Assembly (NCBI GenBank): GCA_030544235.1
Contig: CM060463.1
Coordinates: forward strand, 16,183,690 to 16,247,689
DNA length: 64,000 nt
Direction: 5' to 3'
Origin: Lepturacanthus savala
Taxonomy: Eukaryota > Chordata > Actinopteri > Scombriformes > Trichiuridae
The notes under the pieces are model-generated. The model saw only the letters and a list, made by a program, of their open reading frames with translations, searched no databases and had not been told where the DNA came from. The position numbers and the translations under genes are program-made. Shown here piece after piece: positions 1 through 54,426 of the stretch. How positions within the stretch are numbered: position 1 is the first letter of the stretch; each line of letters opens with the position of its first letter.

Positions 1-2130
1 TCCCCGGAAAGCTGGCGGGTTGACCTGTGGAAAACGTAAACCCTCTTTACAAGCATCCACATAGCAAAATAATTGCAGAAACGCTGAAATAGGTGTTCCA
101 GCATGCTTCTTTTCTCAGGCTTTTCCAATTAGCCTGCAGATGTAAGTAGCACAGCAGGTCTTTGAGCTTTTGCAGCTTCAGCGCGCTCCTTGTAGTTGCG
201 CTTTTTTTTTTTTTTCCACAGTCCTGAGCCAAATCTGTAAAGGTCTCATGTGTTCATGAAAAACACTCAACCTCATCACTGAGGTTAAGGAGTCCATACA
301 TCAGACTGTGATGTTTCCTTTGTGTCTGATTTAATATAACTGCATTTAGTTTTTTAGGAAGCCGACAATGCACAGACTGTAGCTTTGCTCTAGTGTCATT
401 CACACCAGTAAAAGGTTCCTCTGAGGTGAGCTTCTATTTCCAAGTCCTACCGAAATAAAAACCCCGGTGCTTGATTTGGACCAGGGAATATATTTGTACC
501 GGATAAGTAATTTTAAACACACAGCTGGCGTTTTGAAGTCATAGGGAAACAGCACTTGGATAGTGTCTCGCTATCTGACACATTTCAGGGTGTTGAGACA
601 TAAGAAATGGTTCAAAAGTTCAGAAAGTGGTGAGTGAAATAGAAAAAGAAAAACATGTTTTTTAGGAGTGAAAAGGAAAAAAAATACAGTATATTGCTGC
701 AGTTTGCTGGTACTTTTGTTGTATCGGGACGTTACAGTGTCGCAATACTGAAAGTGAAGCAATAAAAATAAAGTGAATTTTTTTGTTAGATTATAAATAT
801 CAAAGACATAATTTTTTTACTTCTTTAAAGGTACGGTGTGGAAGAGTTAGCAGCTTTAGCAGAACAGACTTGGCAGGAATGGAATAAAATATCCATAACT
901 GTGTTTTAATTAGTATGCGACGTTGCAGACTCGTTACTTTCACTTTAGGAGATCATTCTCAGATAATTCAACAGGAGATAATTCTCTCTGGGTTTGTATG
1001 AACACCTTTCCTATAAAATATTCATTCATTTTGAACCACTGTTAATATGAAAAACATTGATTAGAGCAACTTTAAATTGCTTTAAACCACAACCGTTTTA
1101 CAATGTTCTTTTTCTTCAGGATAATGAGCATGTGTTTTCTATCCCAGACACTACATGGGTTTAATTACTTTTTTACAAGTTTGCTAGTAGCAAGGTTGGT
1201 TCAGTTTCATTCGTTGGAGCCAGTTTCCCACAAGCAGCAACAGACAAAAGCAGACGTCTCTTGTTCACGTTTCATCATTACACAACTATAATACATTTTT
1301 TTTGTCAATTTTCAGCACAGCTACATTTTGCAGTTGCAATTTTACAGTTGCTTGGACAAAAACCAAAGCTTTAGACGTGTTAATTCGGGTACATGATTTG
1401 TAGGCTTGTAAAACGCATAACAAAAACTTACTGTCCATTTGTATGTGACCACTTGTTGTAAATATTATGCTTATTGTGACAAAAGAGTTATTATATTTGC
1501 TTTAATAAAGTAATCTGACAGATTTAAATGATGGAAATAGGTCTGCATCTGTTTTAGACCATCTTAAAAACTGTGGTGGTGTACTAAGAACCTGTGCAGA
1601 GCTTTCAATGTTGTCAATGTTGTTTATCGTGTTGCACTTCACGCTTCATGCCAATAGAGGTCAATAAAGGTCATAGATTGCTTAATTGTCCTTTAAGGCA
1701 CCAGCTCTGAACTGGTGGAGGCTGATGGAGGCAGGATACCTGCATCTTCCTCGGGGAGAAGTTCCACCAGGGAGAATAAACTGAGGAGATTTTGTGTAAT
1801 AAGGGAATTTATTTGCAGTAAATTGAGTGGTTAGAGTTGACAGTGACCTACGGGGTGTATAATAATCTGCCAAAATGTGAGGAAGTGTCCGTTTATACGA
1901 GTTGAACCCTATTAATCAAATAAACTGCCGGATAATGTAGCACCCACCGCATTCATACATCAATTGTTACTTCAAGAAGACTAAATGATCAGTTGCTACA
2001 CGGCCTCTGTGCCATATGAAAAGTGGGTTTTTATAGAGAGAAAACTTTCTTTGTCCAAGTTCTGTTGCCTTTGGCAGGTAACACATCGTGACTCACAGTG
2101 CTTCAGAATCTGTGGGCCTCCTTTCCTAAA

Positions 2131-2132
<2 letters not shown>

Positions 2133-2169
<37 letters not shown>
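2133..2169. repeat. CA dinucleotide microsatellite
   Basis: Uninterrupted CA repeat of about 18 units, read directly. It sits in the upstream intergenic region. Confidence 0.95.
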
Positions 2170-2170
<1 letters not shown>

Positions 2171-2959
2171 TGTTGATGGGGGGACCTACAAATAACAACG
2201 TACTATAAGCTTGCCTGACAGCCTGCCATGATAGCAAGTTTAGTTCCAACAGAGTGTTGATAGACTGTGCTCAGGATGGATGTCTGCGGGTTTTCCATGT
2301 TTAGTCACAGCGATTTCTGCCTTGACATGTCGAGTATGATCGAACAAAACCAGAACTTTCTGACGTTAAGCCTCCTGCAAGGGGGAGCCGGGCACCTACA
2401 CTTAAACGCATCAAGGTAGGTCGAGTTCATGATAAACTCTAACATTTTCTGTTGGTGATGAGACAGAGATTTGCACGTTTTTTCCAATTTTTGTCTCCAT
2501 CTTTGCAGGCTGGTGTAGTCTTATGACATCTGAAATCGCTGCCAAAACTATTATAGGGTTACGATATTTGCTTAAGAGCTGTCAAAATGAGTGTCTATTA
2601 GGACATGTTAAGTTTATTTTATTTAATATGTACTTGCAGCAACATACTAATTTACAGCACTGTTTTTAGTGTTTATAGTGGAACACTGATTTAAAACACC
2701 TGTCCACAGGATTTAAAAAAAAATAAAAGTTCACATAAATAAGAAAAAGAATGTCATTACTTGTTTAACCACATGATGTTTTAAAATACAACATACTGTG
2801 TGACAGAGGATAAAAATATTTACAGTAAAATCCTGATCAGTCACAGACCCACATGCACAGATACAGAGCATTGCATTAAAGCATTTAAGCTATTAAAATC
2901 AAACAGTCATGCTAATAATAGTCAAGTTATCTTTATCTGGTACCAGCATGTTGTTTTTA

Positions 2960-3014
2960 GGGTGGTTTCACACCTATAGTACAAAGAACTACGGGTGTGA
3001 AAACGCCCTCAGAA
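2960..3014. repeat. Short MITE remnant with facing ends
   Basis: AGGGTGGTTTCACACC faces GGGTGTGAAAACGCCCT across about 20 bases. The ends resemble those of the elements at 34067-34477 and 56401-56832 (a TAGGGTG/CGCTTTCACAC type). This looks like a copy that lost nearly all of its interior. Confidence 0.55.
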
Positions 3015-3141
3015 TCCACAGGAAGTATTTCTACTGAAAAAGGAAGTTCTGAATGAAGATCTAGTTTCAGTTGTTAACCACAATAAAATAGACGGTTTCA
3101 GTAATTGTTGCTTCAATATGTATTTTATTCCTATGGTGGAG

Positions 3142-3743
3142 GTGGTTCTCAAACCTTTAGGCATAAAGAATCATTAGACTACAGCCACTTTGTGCAGGAC
3201 CCCTCTTACCTCCGCCAAGGCGGTTATGTTTTAGGTGATGTTTGTCTGTTTGTCCGCAAGATACGTCAAAAACTTTTGGGCGGGTTTTCATCAAATTTTC
3301 AGTGAATGTTGAAAATGGTACCATGAACGGAATTTGAAGACTTGAAAATAATGTTTACATTTTAGTAATGATCCAGAAGAAATCCTGGTTTCTCGATCCC
3401 TTTGAATTTGTTGTCGGTAACATTACAGTAAATGGACGGTCACAGGGGCGCCATCCTTTGGGGCCACCTGGTGGTCATATCTTGCACCTGCATAGTATAG
3501 AATAAATCATATAGGATAATAATGTTGGTTGGGAGAGGTCTACACTCTCAGACTGCTTTTCTAGTTTGATATGATATTACAGAAGGTGTATGGAACCCAT
3601 GACCAATATAGTCACGCATTCTACCACTATTTTACCAATGGATTTATGAGAAGCATAGTGAAAATATGCCCAATTTTTCATGGGGACCCCCTGGAACCCC
3701 CTAAGGGCCCCTCGGGATCCGCAGACCTCACTTTGAGAACCAC
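3142..3743. mobile_element. hAT-like inverted-repeat element near the itga5 promoter
   Basis: A perfect 12-base inverted repeat, GTGGTTCTCAAA at 3142-3153 and TTTGAGAACCAC at 3732-3743, bounds about 600 bases. 'GTGGTTCTCAA' termini are widespread in vertebrate hAT-type non-autonomous elements. No transposase frame is left. A second, unrelated repeat lies inside it. The element ends about 160 bases upstream of the itga5 TATA-like motif. Confidence 0.55.
3210..3400 (+). repeat. CTCCGCCAAGG-type dispersed repeat
   Basis: CTCCGCCAAGGCGGTTATGTTTT, followed by a TTTGTCTGTTTGTCCGCAAG tract and AAAACTTTTGGGCGGGTTTTC, matches from memory a dispersed repeat frequent in fish and some invertebrate genomes. 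It begins with a small palindrome around CCGCCAAGGCGG and is nested in the 3142-3743 element. Confidence 0.6.
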
Positions 3744-3894
3744 TGTTCTATGACACTCACAATATACACACTGCATATATCGATAAAGTCATATTCCTCC
3801 ATCATATATGTCCCTTTTGTAGTGATATTTGTGAGTCAGTGTCTTGTCATGTTTTACAGAATGACTTTTTCTGTTTTTTTTTTCCCAGACTGTC

Positions 3895-3940
3895 TGGTCA
3901 TATTTAAAGCTCCACCCTCAAAATGAAGTTGCAATGATTT
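3895..3940 (+). promoter_or_regulatory. itga5: Candidate itga5 core promoter
   Basis: A TATA-like motif, TATTTAAAG, lies at 3901-3909 about 245 bases before the start codon. It is followed by a pyrimidine-rich tract that includes CCCTCCCCTCTCCCTCCCTG. A start near 3930 would give a 5' untranslated region of about 220 bases. The assignment rests on position and the TATA-like motif only. Confidence 0.4.
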
Positions 3941-4049
3941 CTTCCACCCTCCCCTCTCCCTCCCTGTCTTGCCTTTCTTCACTTTTCACCATTCAGCTCT
4001 GTGGATCACCACACTTGGACCTGAAGGGACTATTCAAGACGACGGGTTT

Positions 4050-4130
4050 ATGACTCCAGCACACCCAAAAAAAACGTCCCGCATAAGGATCAGCACGGAT
4101 GATGCGTTCTGCGCCGCAGCCGTTCAATGA
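4050..4130 (+). promoter_or_regulatory. Upstream ORF 1 in the itga5 leader
   Basis: ATG at 4050 opens 26 codons in the same frame as itga5 and stops at TGA 4128-4130. This in-frame stop fixes ATG 4155 as the first usable in-frame start of the integrin. Translation is not shown. Confidence 0.5.
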
Positions 4131-4154
4131 GAGAAGAGACGCGCAAAAGAAGAG

Positions 4155-48778
<44,624 letters not shown>

Positions 48779-49525
48779 CTCCAGCACGGAGCCTCTCCTG
48801 CAGCTGTCCCACACAACTGGAATTATTGTCTCATTCCTGAATCGCAAAACTTGCTCATGATAAGCAGGCAACCCATTTATCAAGGGACAGATATGGGTGC
48901 TGCATCACTGGAATAGATCATATCTGGTGCTGCACTAAAATGCCAAAGCGGGGTCGTGCTGTTGACTAATGCACTGCCTGTTTGGACCTTAATTTATACA
49001 GTCTGAGCGGGATTTATGAAGCTTCTGCAGAAAAACAAAACAAAAAAAAAAACAGCAAGGACTTGACTGAGAAGCTCATTCCTGTGGAAAAAAAAATGTT
49101 TGAAAAATACTCTTCAGCTTGTTAAACAGGAAACGATTAGGATTTAACACCCTGCATCAGTGCAGGAAAACAAACGCACCTCCAACAAAAAGGCACTAAT
49201 GCTACAGTATTCATTCATTCTTAAAAGGTGTATTTTAAGCCATGTTCGCAATCCCACTGTTTGATATTTCTTGGGGTTTCCTGCTTTTGTACGTTCTATA
49301 CACCGATTGTTATTTATGGCACAGTGTTTTCTACAGTATTGATTGTTGAATGTTGTACTGTACTGTCTGCAGGACAATCCTGATCAAAACTGCAATGTTT
49401 AACTGGAATTATTCCTCTCCCATATTGGGAGGTATTTTGCATATGATGTCATGTATGTAATGTATTCATTGTGTTATGACCCGTTGGTGTTATGGCCCAG
49501 AATAAAGCCTCGTTTTGTATACTCA
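48779..49525 (+). terminator. itga5: itga5 3' untranslated region and polyadenylation signal
   Basis: AATAAA at 49501-49506 is the first canonical polyadenylation hexamer downstream of the stop codon. It predicts transcript cleavage near 49520 and a 3' UTR of about 740 bases. The UTR contains A-rich runs around 49040-49100. Confidence 0.7.
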
Positions 49526-52500
49526 TCCCAGATGTTGATATGGCAGATGTGAGTAGACAGGGGTTTAAAAAAAAAACAACCTGTTGACATGAGACACTGT
49601 GTGGATGCAGATCAGCGTTTCAGAATCCAGATTTGGAGACTTTTGAGTTGACTCGTTTTTTTCAAAGTGCCTTTTTAATTTGTATGAATTAACATGTTCA
49701 ATTTAACAGATTTATCAAGAAAACATGTTTTACTTTAACCCAAAGCCCTCCCAGAAAGGGATGGTCATTTTATTGAGATTATTATGATTTTCAACCTTGA
49801 CATGTCTATATCTATTTAATTATTCAATTCTTTAGAATAATCCCCCCAAAATAATTTTGTACAAGGGATAAATACATTTTTTGTTTATTGGCAGATTTGT
49901 GCAACTGGCAACTATAATAGCCATTAAAATGCTATTTTTTTTGCAAAGAAAAGAGTACAAAATGGAAAAAATACATAGGATGAGTGATATTGACTCAGCT
50001 TATATAATTATATGCAGGGAAACTTTGAAAAAAATTTGGCTTAAATGGGTTAAGCTGCAGTCGGTCAGTGCTCCACTGCCTCCCTCTGCAGGTGACATAT
50101 GTTACTACCACTATGCAGCATCTAGTCTCTGATGCCTTTAAGTGCCACACTTGGTCTAAACTGTTTTTGAACACAGTTCGCTTCAAAACTAGTTGTGATG
50201 TCACAAAATGTGCATAATGAACATATACGGAAACCTCGCTTCTTTATCAAATGAGTGTTAAAAAAAGAAGAAAAAGGTGTTTTATAGTGTCAAGTGAAGT
50301 AGCAATAATCAAGATACAGTTTGGAATAATAAAGGGAGGCTTAAAATAATTTCGCCTCTTGATGACCCGTCCTAGATTTCCATAACAACAGCACAAATTT
50401 TGCACATGTACTTTAGCGTATTGTGAAGCGCTTTCTGAAAGAGAAGCAACCCAGTAGCACAGAAGTTAGGAGATTTCACAGAGCACAGTATCAGTTGCGT
50501 TCAACAGCTGATGACCGAAGTTCTTTCTGTCACTCCATGATATTTGTGGTGTTCAGATTTTGAGATCTGGAAGCAGGTAGAGTACTGACAGTAGTTCGGT
50601 GTGTTCTGCTGTGGTGTGTGGAGCTTCCTGGGTTGATGAATGTCAGTAGAGAATACTGGGTTTACATCTTTGGCAAATAAATATCCACCTCTATAAAAAA
50701 CAAAAATGCTGACCAGCATCACAATTTGGGGAAATAATTTAGCACAAGATAAGGACTCCATTGGTTGGGTTTTGCTGACACCTGGTGGCTGGACTGCAGT
50801 TTGCTGCTTGTGTGTTAGGACGTGTTACTATGGCAAAGTTTGTCTGGCAACACACACACACATACACACACACGCGCCAAATAATGACACAGTGACACCA
50901 CTGAGTGTTCATTTGTGAATTTCAACCAATTACTGTATCACCGAGTGAATGAGTGTCCTCACTTTAGTTGGAAATTACACCTTAAATGTTGAGATAAAAT
51001 CTGACTTTACACCAACTCTGAATACAAACTCTCTAGTATTTACTAATATGTTACTATGTTAGACATTTCATGCTTTTATCATAAAATGCACACTTATAAG
51101 AACTAATTCTCTGTACTTTAAATCTGATGTGAAGTGACACACAAACTGTGAAGGGCTCTTCCTCCTAAGATTAAAGAAGGATAGATATTAACATAGACCA
51201 TGGAATATATTTACCAAAGGAAATAACTTATCTAATTGATTCTGATATATTCATCATTTTTGCTCAGTTCTTCATCTGAACTGTCTGGTGCTCGGTTATT
51301 CCAGAAAATAAGTCCCTAAATTCATCATCTTGTCTGTTTCAAGGTTCTCCCAGAACCTATAAAAGGCAAATATCATTCAATATAATTGATATCACAAAAA
51401 TATGATTATTAGAAATGTAAAATATTGATAATAGTGAACTTGTGTTTACAGTTTAACACTATTTGGTTTATTAGTGTTTTTTTTTCAGAATCACGTTTTT
51501 CGAATAATTTTATTGCCTCTGCCATTGATTCGTCTAAAGATTCACACCAGTGATGGTGTCTTCTATTCCATTTTGTGTTTTTATCAACAAAATTAGACCA
51601 ACAGCATGTGCTCAGACTAAGGCACGGTTTCTAAACCATGAGGTTAGAGGAAATATATATAATAATAATCAAACAATATTTGGATTATAAATAAAATACA
51701 TTTTAACAAAACATTGTCCGTGTTCTAAATTTCTGGGGTCTATTGAGACTTCTCATTTAGACTTGCCTACCTTTTTTCAGAGATGCGTTCAACAGCGCAG
51801 TATGTTTCTGAACGTTCATGAACTTGAGAAAAAAATGTTTTTTTTATGTTTGAGATTAACTGTTGGCAAACTGGAGAGTTGTTTTCGACAAATGCAAATC
51901 ACCACAGATGGATGAGAACTCAAATAAGTCAACATTTACAATTATATAATCAAATTATCTTATCTTCCACTACTGTTTCAGTTGGCTTTAACTGTCCCCA
52001 CAAGTATGTTTAATAAGGCTTATTTGAAGCCATGACTGTGAAACTGGCCCAATATTATATTATATTGTCACCCTATTAAAATCGATCATCATTTTTGGAC
52101 TAAAGTGAGTTTTTGGCTTAAATCATCTCTTGATGATCATACTCTCTATGACCTAAGTGAAGAGGGTGTTTTAGGTCATTTTTTGTCTAAGTCAGGTTAA
52201 AATTCCTTGACTTAAGCAATTTAACAAATTTAGCTGCTTCAAGAAGCAAGAATCTATGCAGAAGAAGCTCCGAACATGATTCTTTGAATCAATTTCTACT
52301 GGTGACTGATAAGGTTTAGTCTTAATTTCACAAGTTATACTTTAATAATAATTTAATATAAAGTGCTGTGCATATCAAACTATTCTATAAATAAGTATCA
52401 ATATGTTGATGCCTGTTGAGTATCATCACTTCATTGAAAATTTGCCACATCTCAGGATTTAAAAAGTTGTCAAAACTGTATTTTGGAAATGAGTTATGTT

Positions 52501-53360
52501 CAATTTGATTTACCTGACATTTGTTTAATTTACCTCCAGATATAACTAAGTTTTGCACTATGGGATGAAAGGACAGTTTAAGGTTTAAAGTTGCCTAAAG
52601 GCACACTAGAATGTTTAAAAAATGGTCACTTTATTCTTTAATGTTACACAAGAGACACACAACGTTCTATGCTAGTCATCCACTTCAAGGCTGTTTTGAT
52701 TGAAATGATTAATGAATATAATATTCTCTGCATTTAATGAACATCTTTTTTGAGTTTTCACAAAAAGTTACATAGGCCTATATTTTAATAGAGTGATGAT
52801 ATAATGATATTTAGGTCCTTCAGGCCATCTAGGCTCTTTCTACCCTCTGTGCATTAAACTTTGTCTATCTATCTAAGTATCTTTTTTTCACTAACATGCA
52901 AAATAAACTCTGACTCTAAAGATTAAACAGTCCAGCCGTTACAACTTTTAAAAGCCAAATCATTCCATATTGTATTTACAATGTTGACACTGTAACTGAA
53001 TGTCTAGTTGTTGACTCCTGCCTTTTATGAATGGGGACTATAGCTAGAAATGAGCTTTATTGCTAAATCTGGCATATTTACTTGTTTTTCTTTGCCCTTG
53101 ATTAGTTCATTGATGTGCACTCTCCCTGTTTGATAAATATCCAAAGTGAATCTGATTTAGAGGAGCACTGGCTGTTGCTGGTGTTTGCTCTGACGGACAT
53201 TTGTGCTGAGTGTGTACATGTGTGGTTCTGCTGAGTTCCGCTGGTTGGATGCTCCCTCCCATCCTGCAGATTGGGTGTTGTGTGTCTCTCTCTTCCTCTC
53301 CCTCACTCTCCCTTTTTTTTTTTTTTTTACCCCACTGTATGCATGGGTGTGTGTGTGTTC
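49526..53360. other. Intergenic DNA between itga5 and the FBA-domain gene
   Basis: AT-rich, with no splice-flanked conserved exon on either strand that I can recognise. Poly-A/T runs and short CA tracts occur, for example CA at 50850-50875. Frames of 70-90 codons here (such as 49881-50132) show no family resemblance. Confidence 0.55.
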
Positions 53361-53364
53361 TCAC

Positions 53365-53482
53365 TGGCTATAAAAGCCACACTGTCACGCGGGTGCTACC
53401 CTGCAGAGGAGCTCAAGTGTCGCTCAGAGGAAGAGAAACAGACCAGACAGAGGACTGTGCTTGTCTTCATCTCGGCTGTGAG
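53365..53482 (+). promoter_or_regulatory. Promoter and untranslated first exon of the FBA-domain gene
   Basis: TATAAAAG at 53369-53376 lies about 30 bases before a likely start near 53400. The exon ends at 53482 with donor GTAACA. Joined to exon 2, the integrin-independent frame meets TGA at the end of exon 1, so this exon is non-coding and ATG 54390 is the first in-frame start. The transcription start is inferred from the TATA box. Confidence 0.6.
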
Positions 53483-54360
53483 GTAACACACAACCCGCCT
53501 TTATGCATTTTGCGATGTTTACACTGGAGCATGACATAAGTGTGCGTCTGCTGACCTTGAGTTTGGCAGGATTGGATGACTCAGCTGTTTGTGTATTTGG
53601 AGGCTCAGTGAAGCATGAATATGCAACAACAGAGGGTTTCAGGCCCACAGGGCTCTGGACTAAAGCTTTGCCTGTTGTCTGTGCTTCAGATAAAGTAGAT
53701 CTTCAATTGTGAATTGTATGTATCTATGCAAGTAGATAATAGTAGTTAGAAAAAGTTAAAATGCACTCCCTACATTGGATCATTAAAAGGATATTTATCA
53801 CGCCTCTCAGGCTACTGGCTGTAATCCCCGGTTGTTGTTTTTGCTGACTGATGTCTTCTGTCTGGTTGGTTGATGCTCTGTGAAACCTCCTATTCAGGAT
53901 GTACAGAGGGCAGCTTTGGCCCCATCTGTTGTGCTGTGAGTCAGCAGACAGAGCATTAGTGTTTGGGTTTTGGAGTCTGTTTACATGACCCGGCTTGGCT
54001 CAGGACTCCGGGTCTTATTTTTAACCTTTTAAATCCAACACTGCATCAGTACAGTAGCTCATCTGTGTATGCAAATGTCCAAATCCCCATCCAGTTTATT
54101 TGACATTTTAATATTTAAGATGCCAATGGTTTTTGGTCAGTCTCAAGTTGTCAAACTGATTGCATTTAATGTAAGACCATCCTTGTATTTGCAGGTATGT
54201 GTTTATGACGTTCATGTATGAGTATATGGCAGCGTGCTCCTGGGTAGGATGCAGATGAAGTTTGGCCAAAGCCTGATTCCTGGGGGTGGATGGGACTCTG
54301 ATGACCTGACAGAAAGTGCAGCAGATGATTATTGATCAAGTTGCTGTTTCTCCTGTGCAG

Positions 54361-54426
54361 GCTCCGCCTTCCTTGAAAAAGCTGCAATCATGAGCAGAAA
54401 CCTGCTGAAGAATCCCAGCGGGGAAG
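54361..54426 (+). CDS. FBA gene exon 2 with start codon
   Basis: Acceptor TGTGCAG ends at 54360. ATG at 54390 (context AATCATGA) begins MSRNLLKNPSGE, and the exon ends in phase 1 at 54426. The 29 bases before ATG are 5' UTR. Confidence 0.85.

Larger units (their letters stand above)
1..3890. other. Intergenic DNA upstream of itga5
   Basis: No exon with conserved protein similarity and flanking splice sites was seen on either strand. The stretch is AT-rich and holds a CA microsatellite (2133-2169), a short inverted-repeat remnant (2960-3014) and a larger repeat element (3142-3743), each listed separately. The open frames here are below 70 codons and look like chance. Confidence 0.6.

Noticed and set aside
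51000..54360. Search for an F-box upstream of the FBA gene
   Set aside because: No LPEELL..I..YL-like segment with splice sites was seen in any frame, and exon 2 has an in-frame stop upstream through exon 1.
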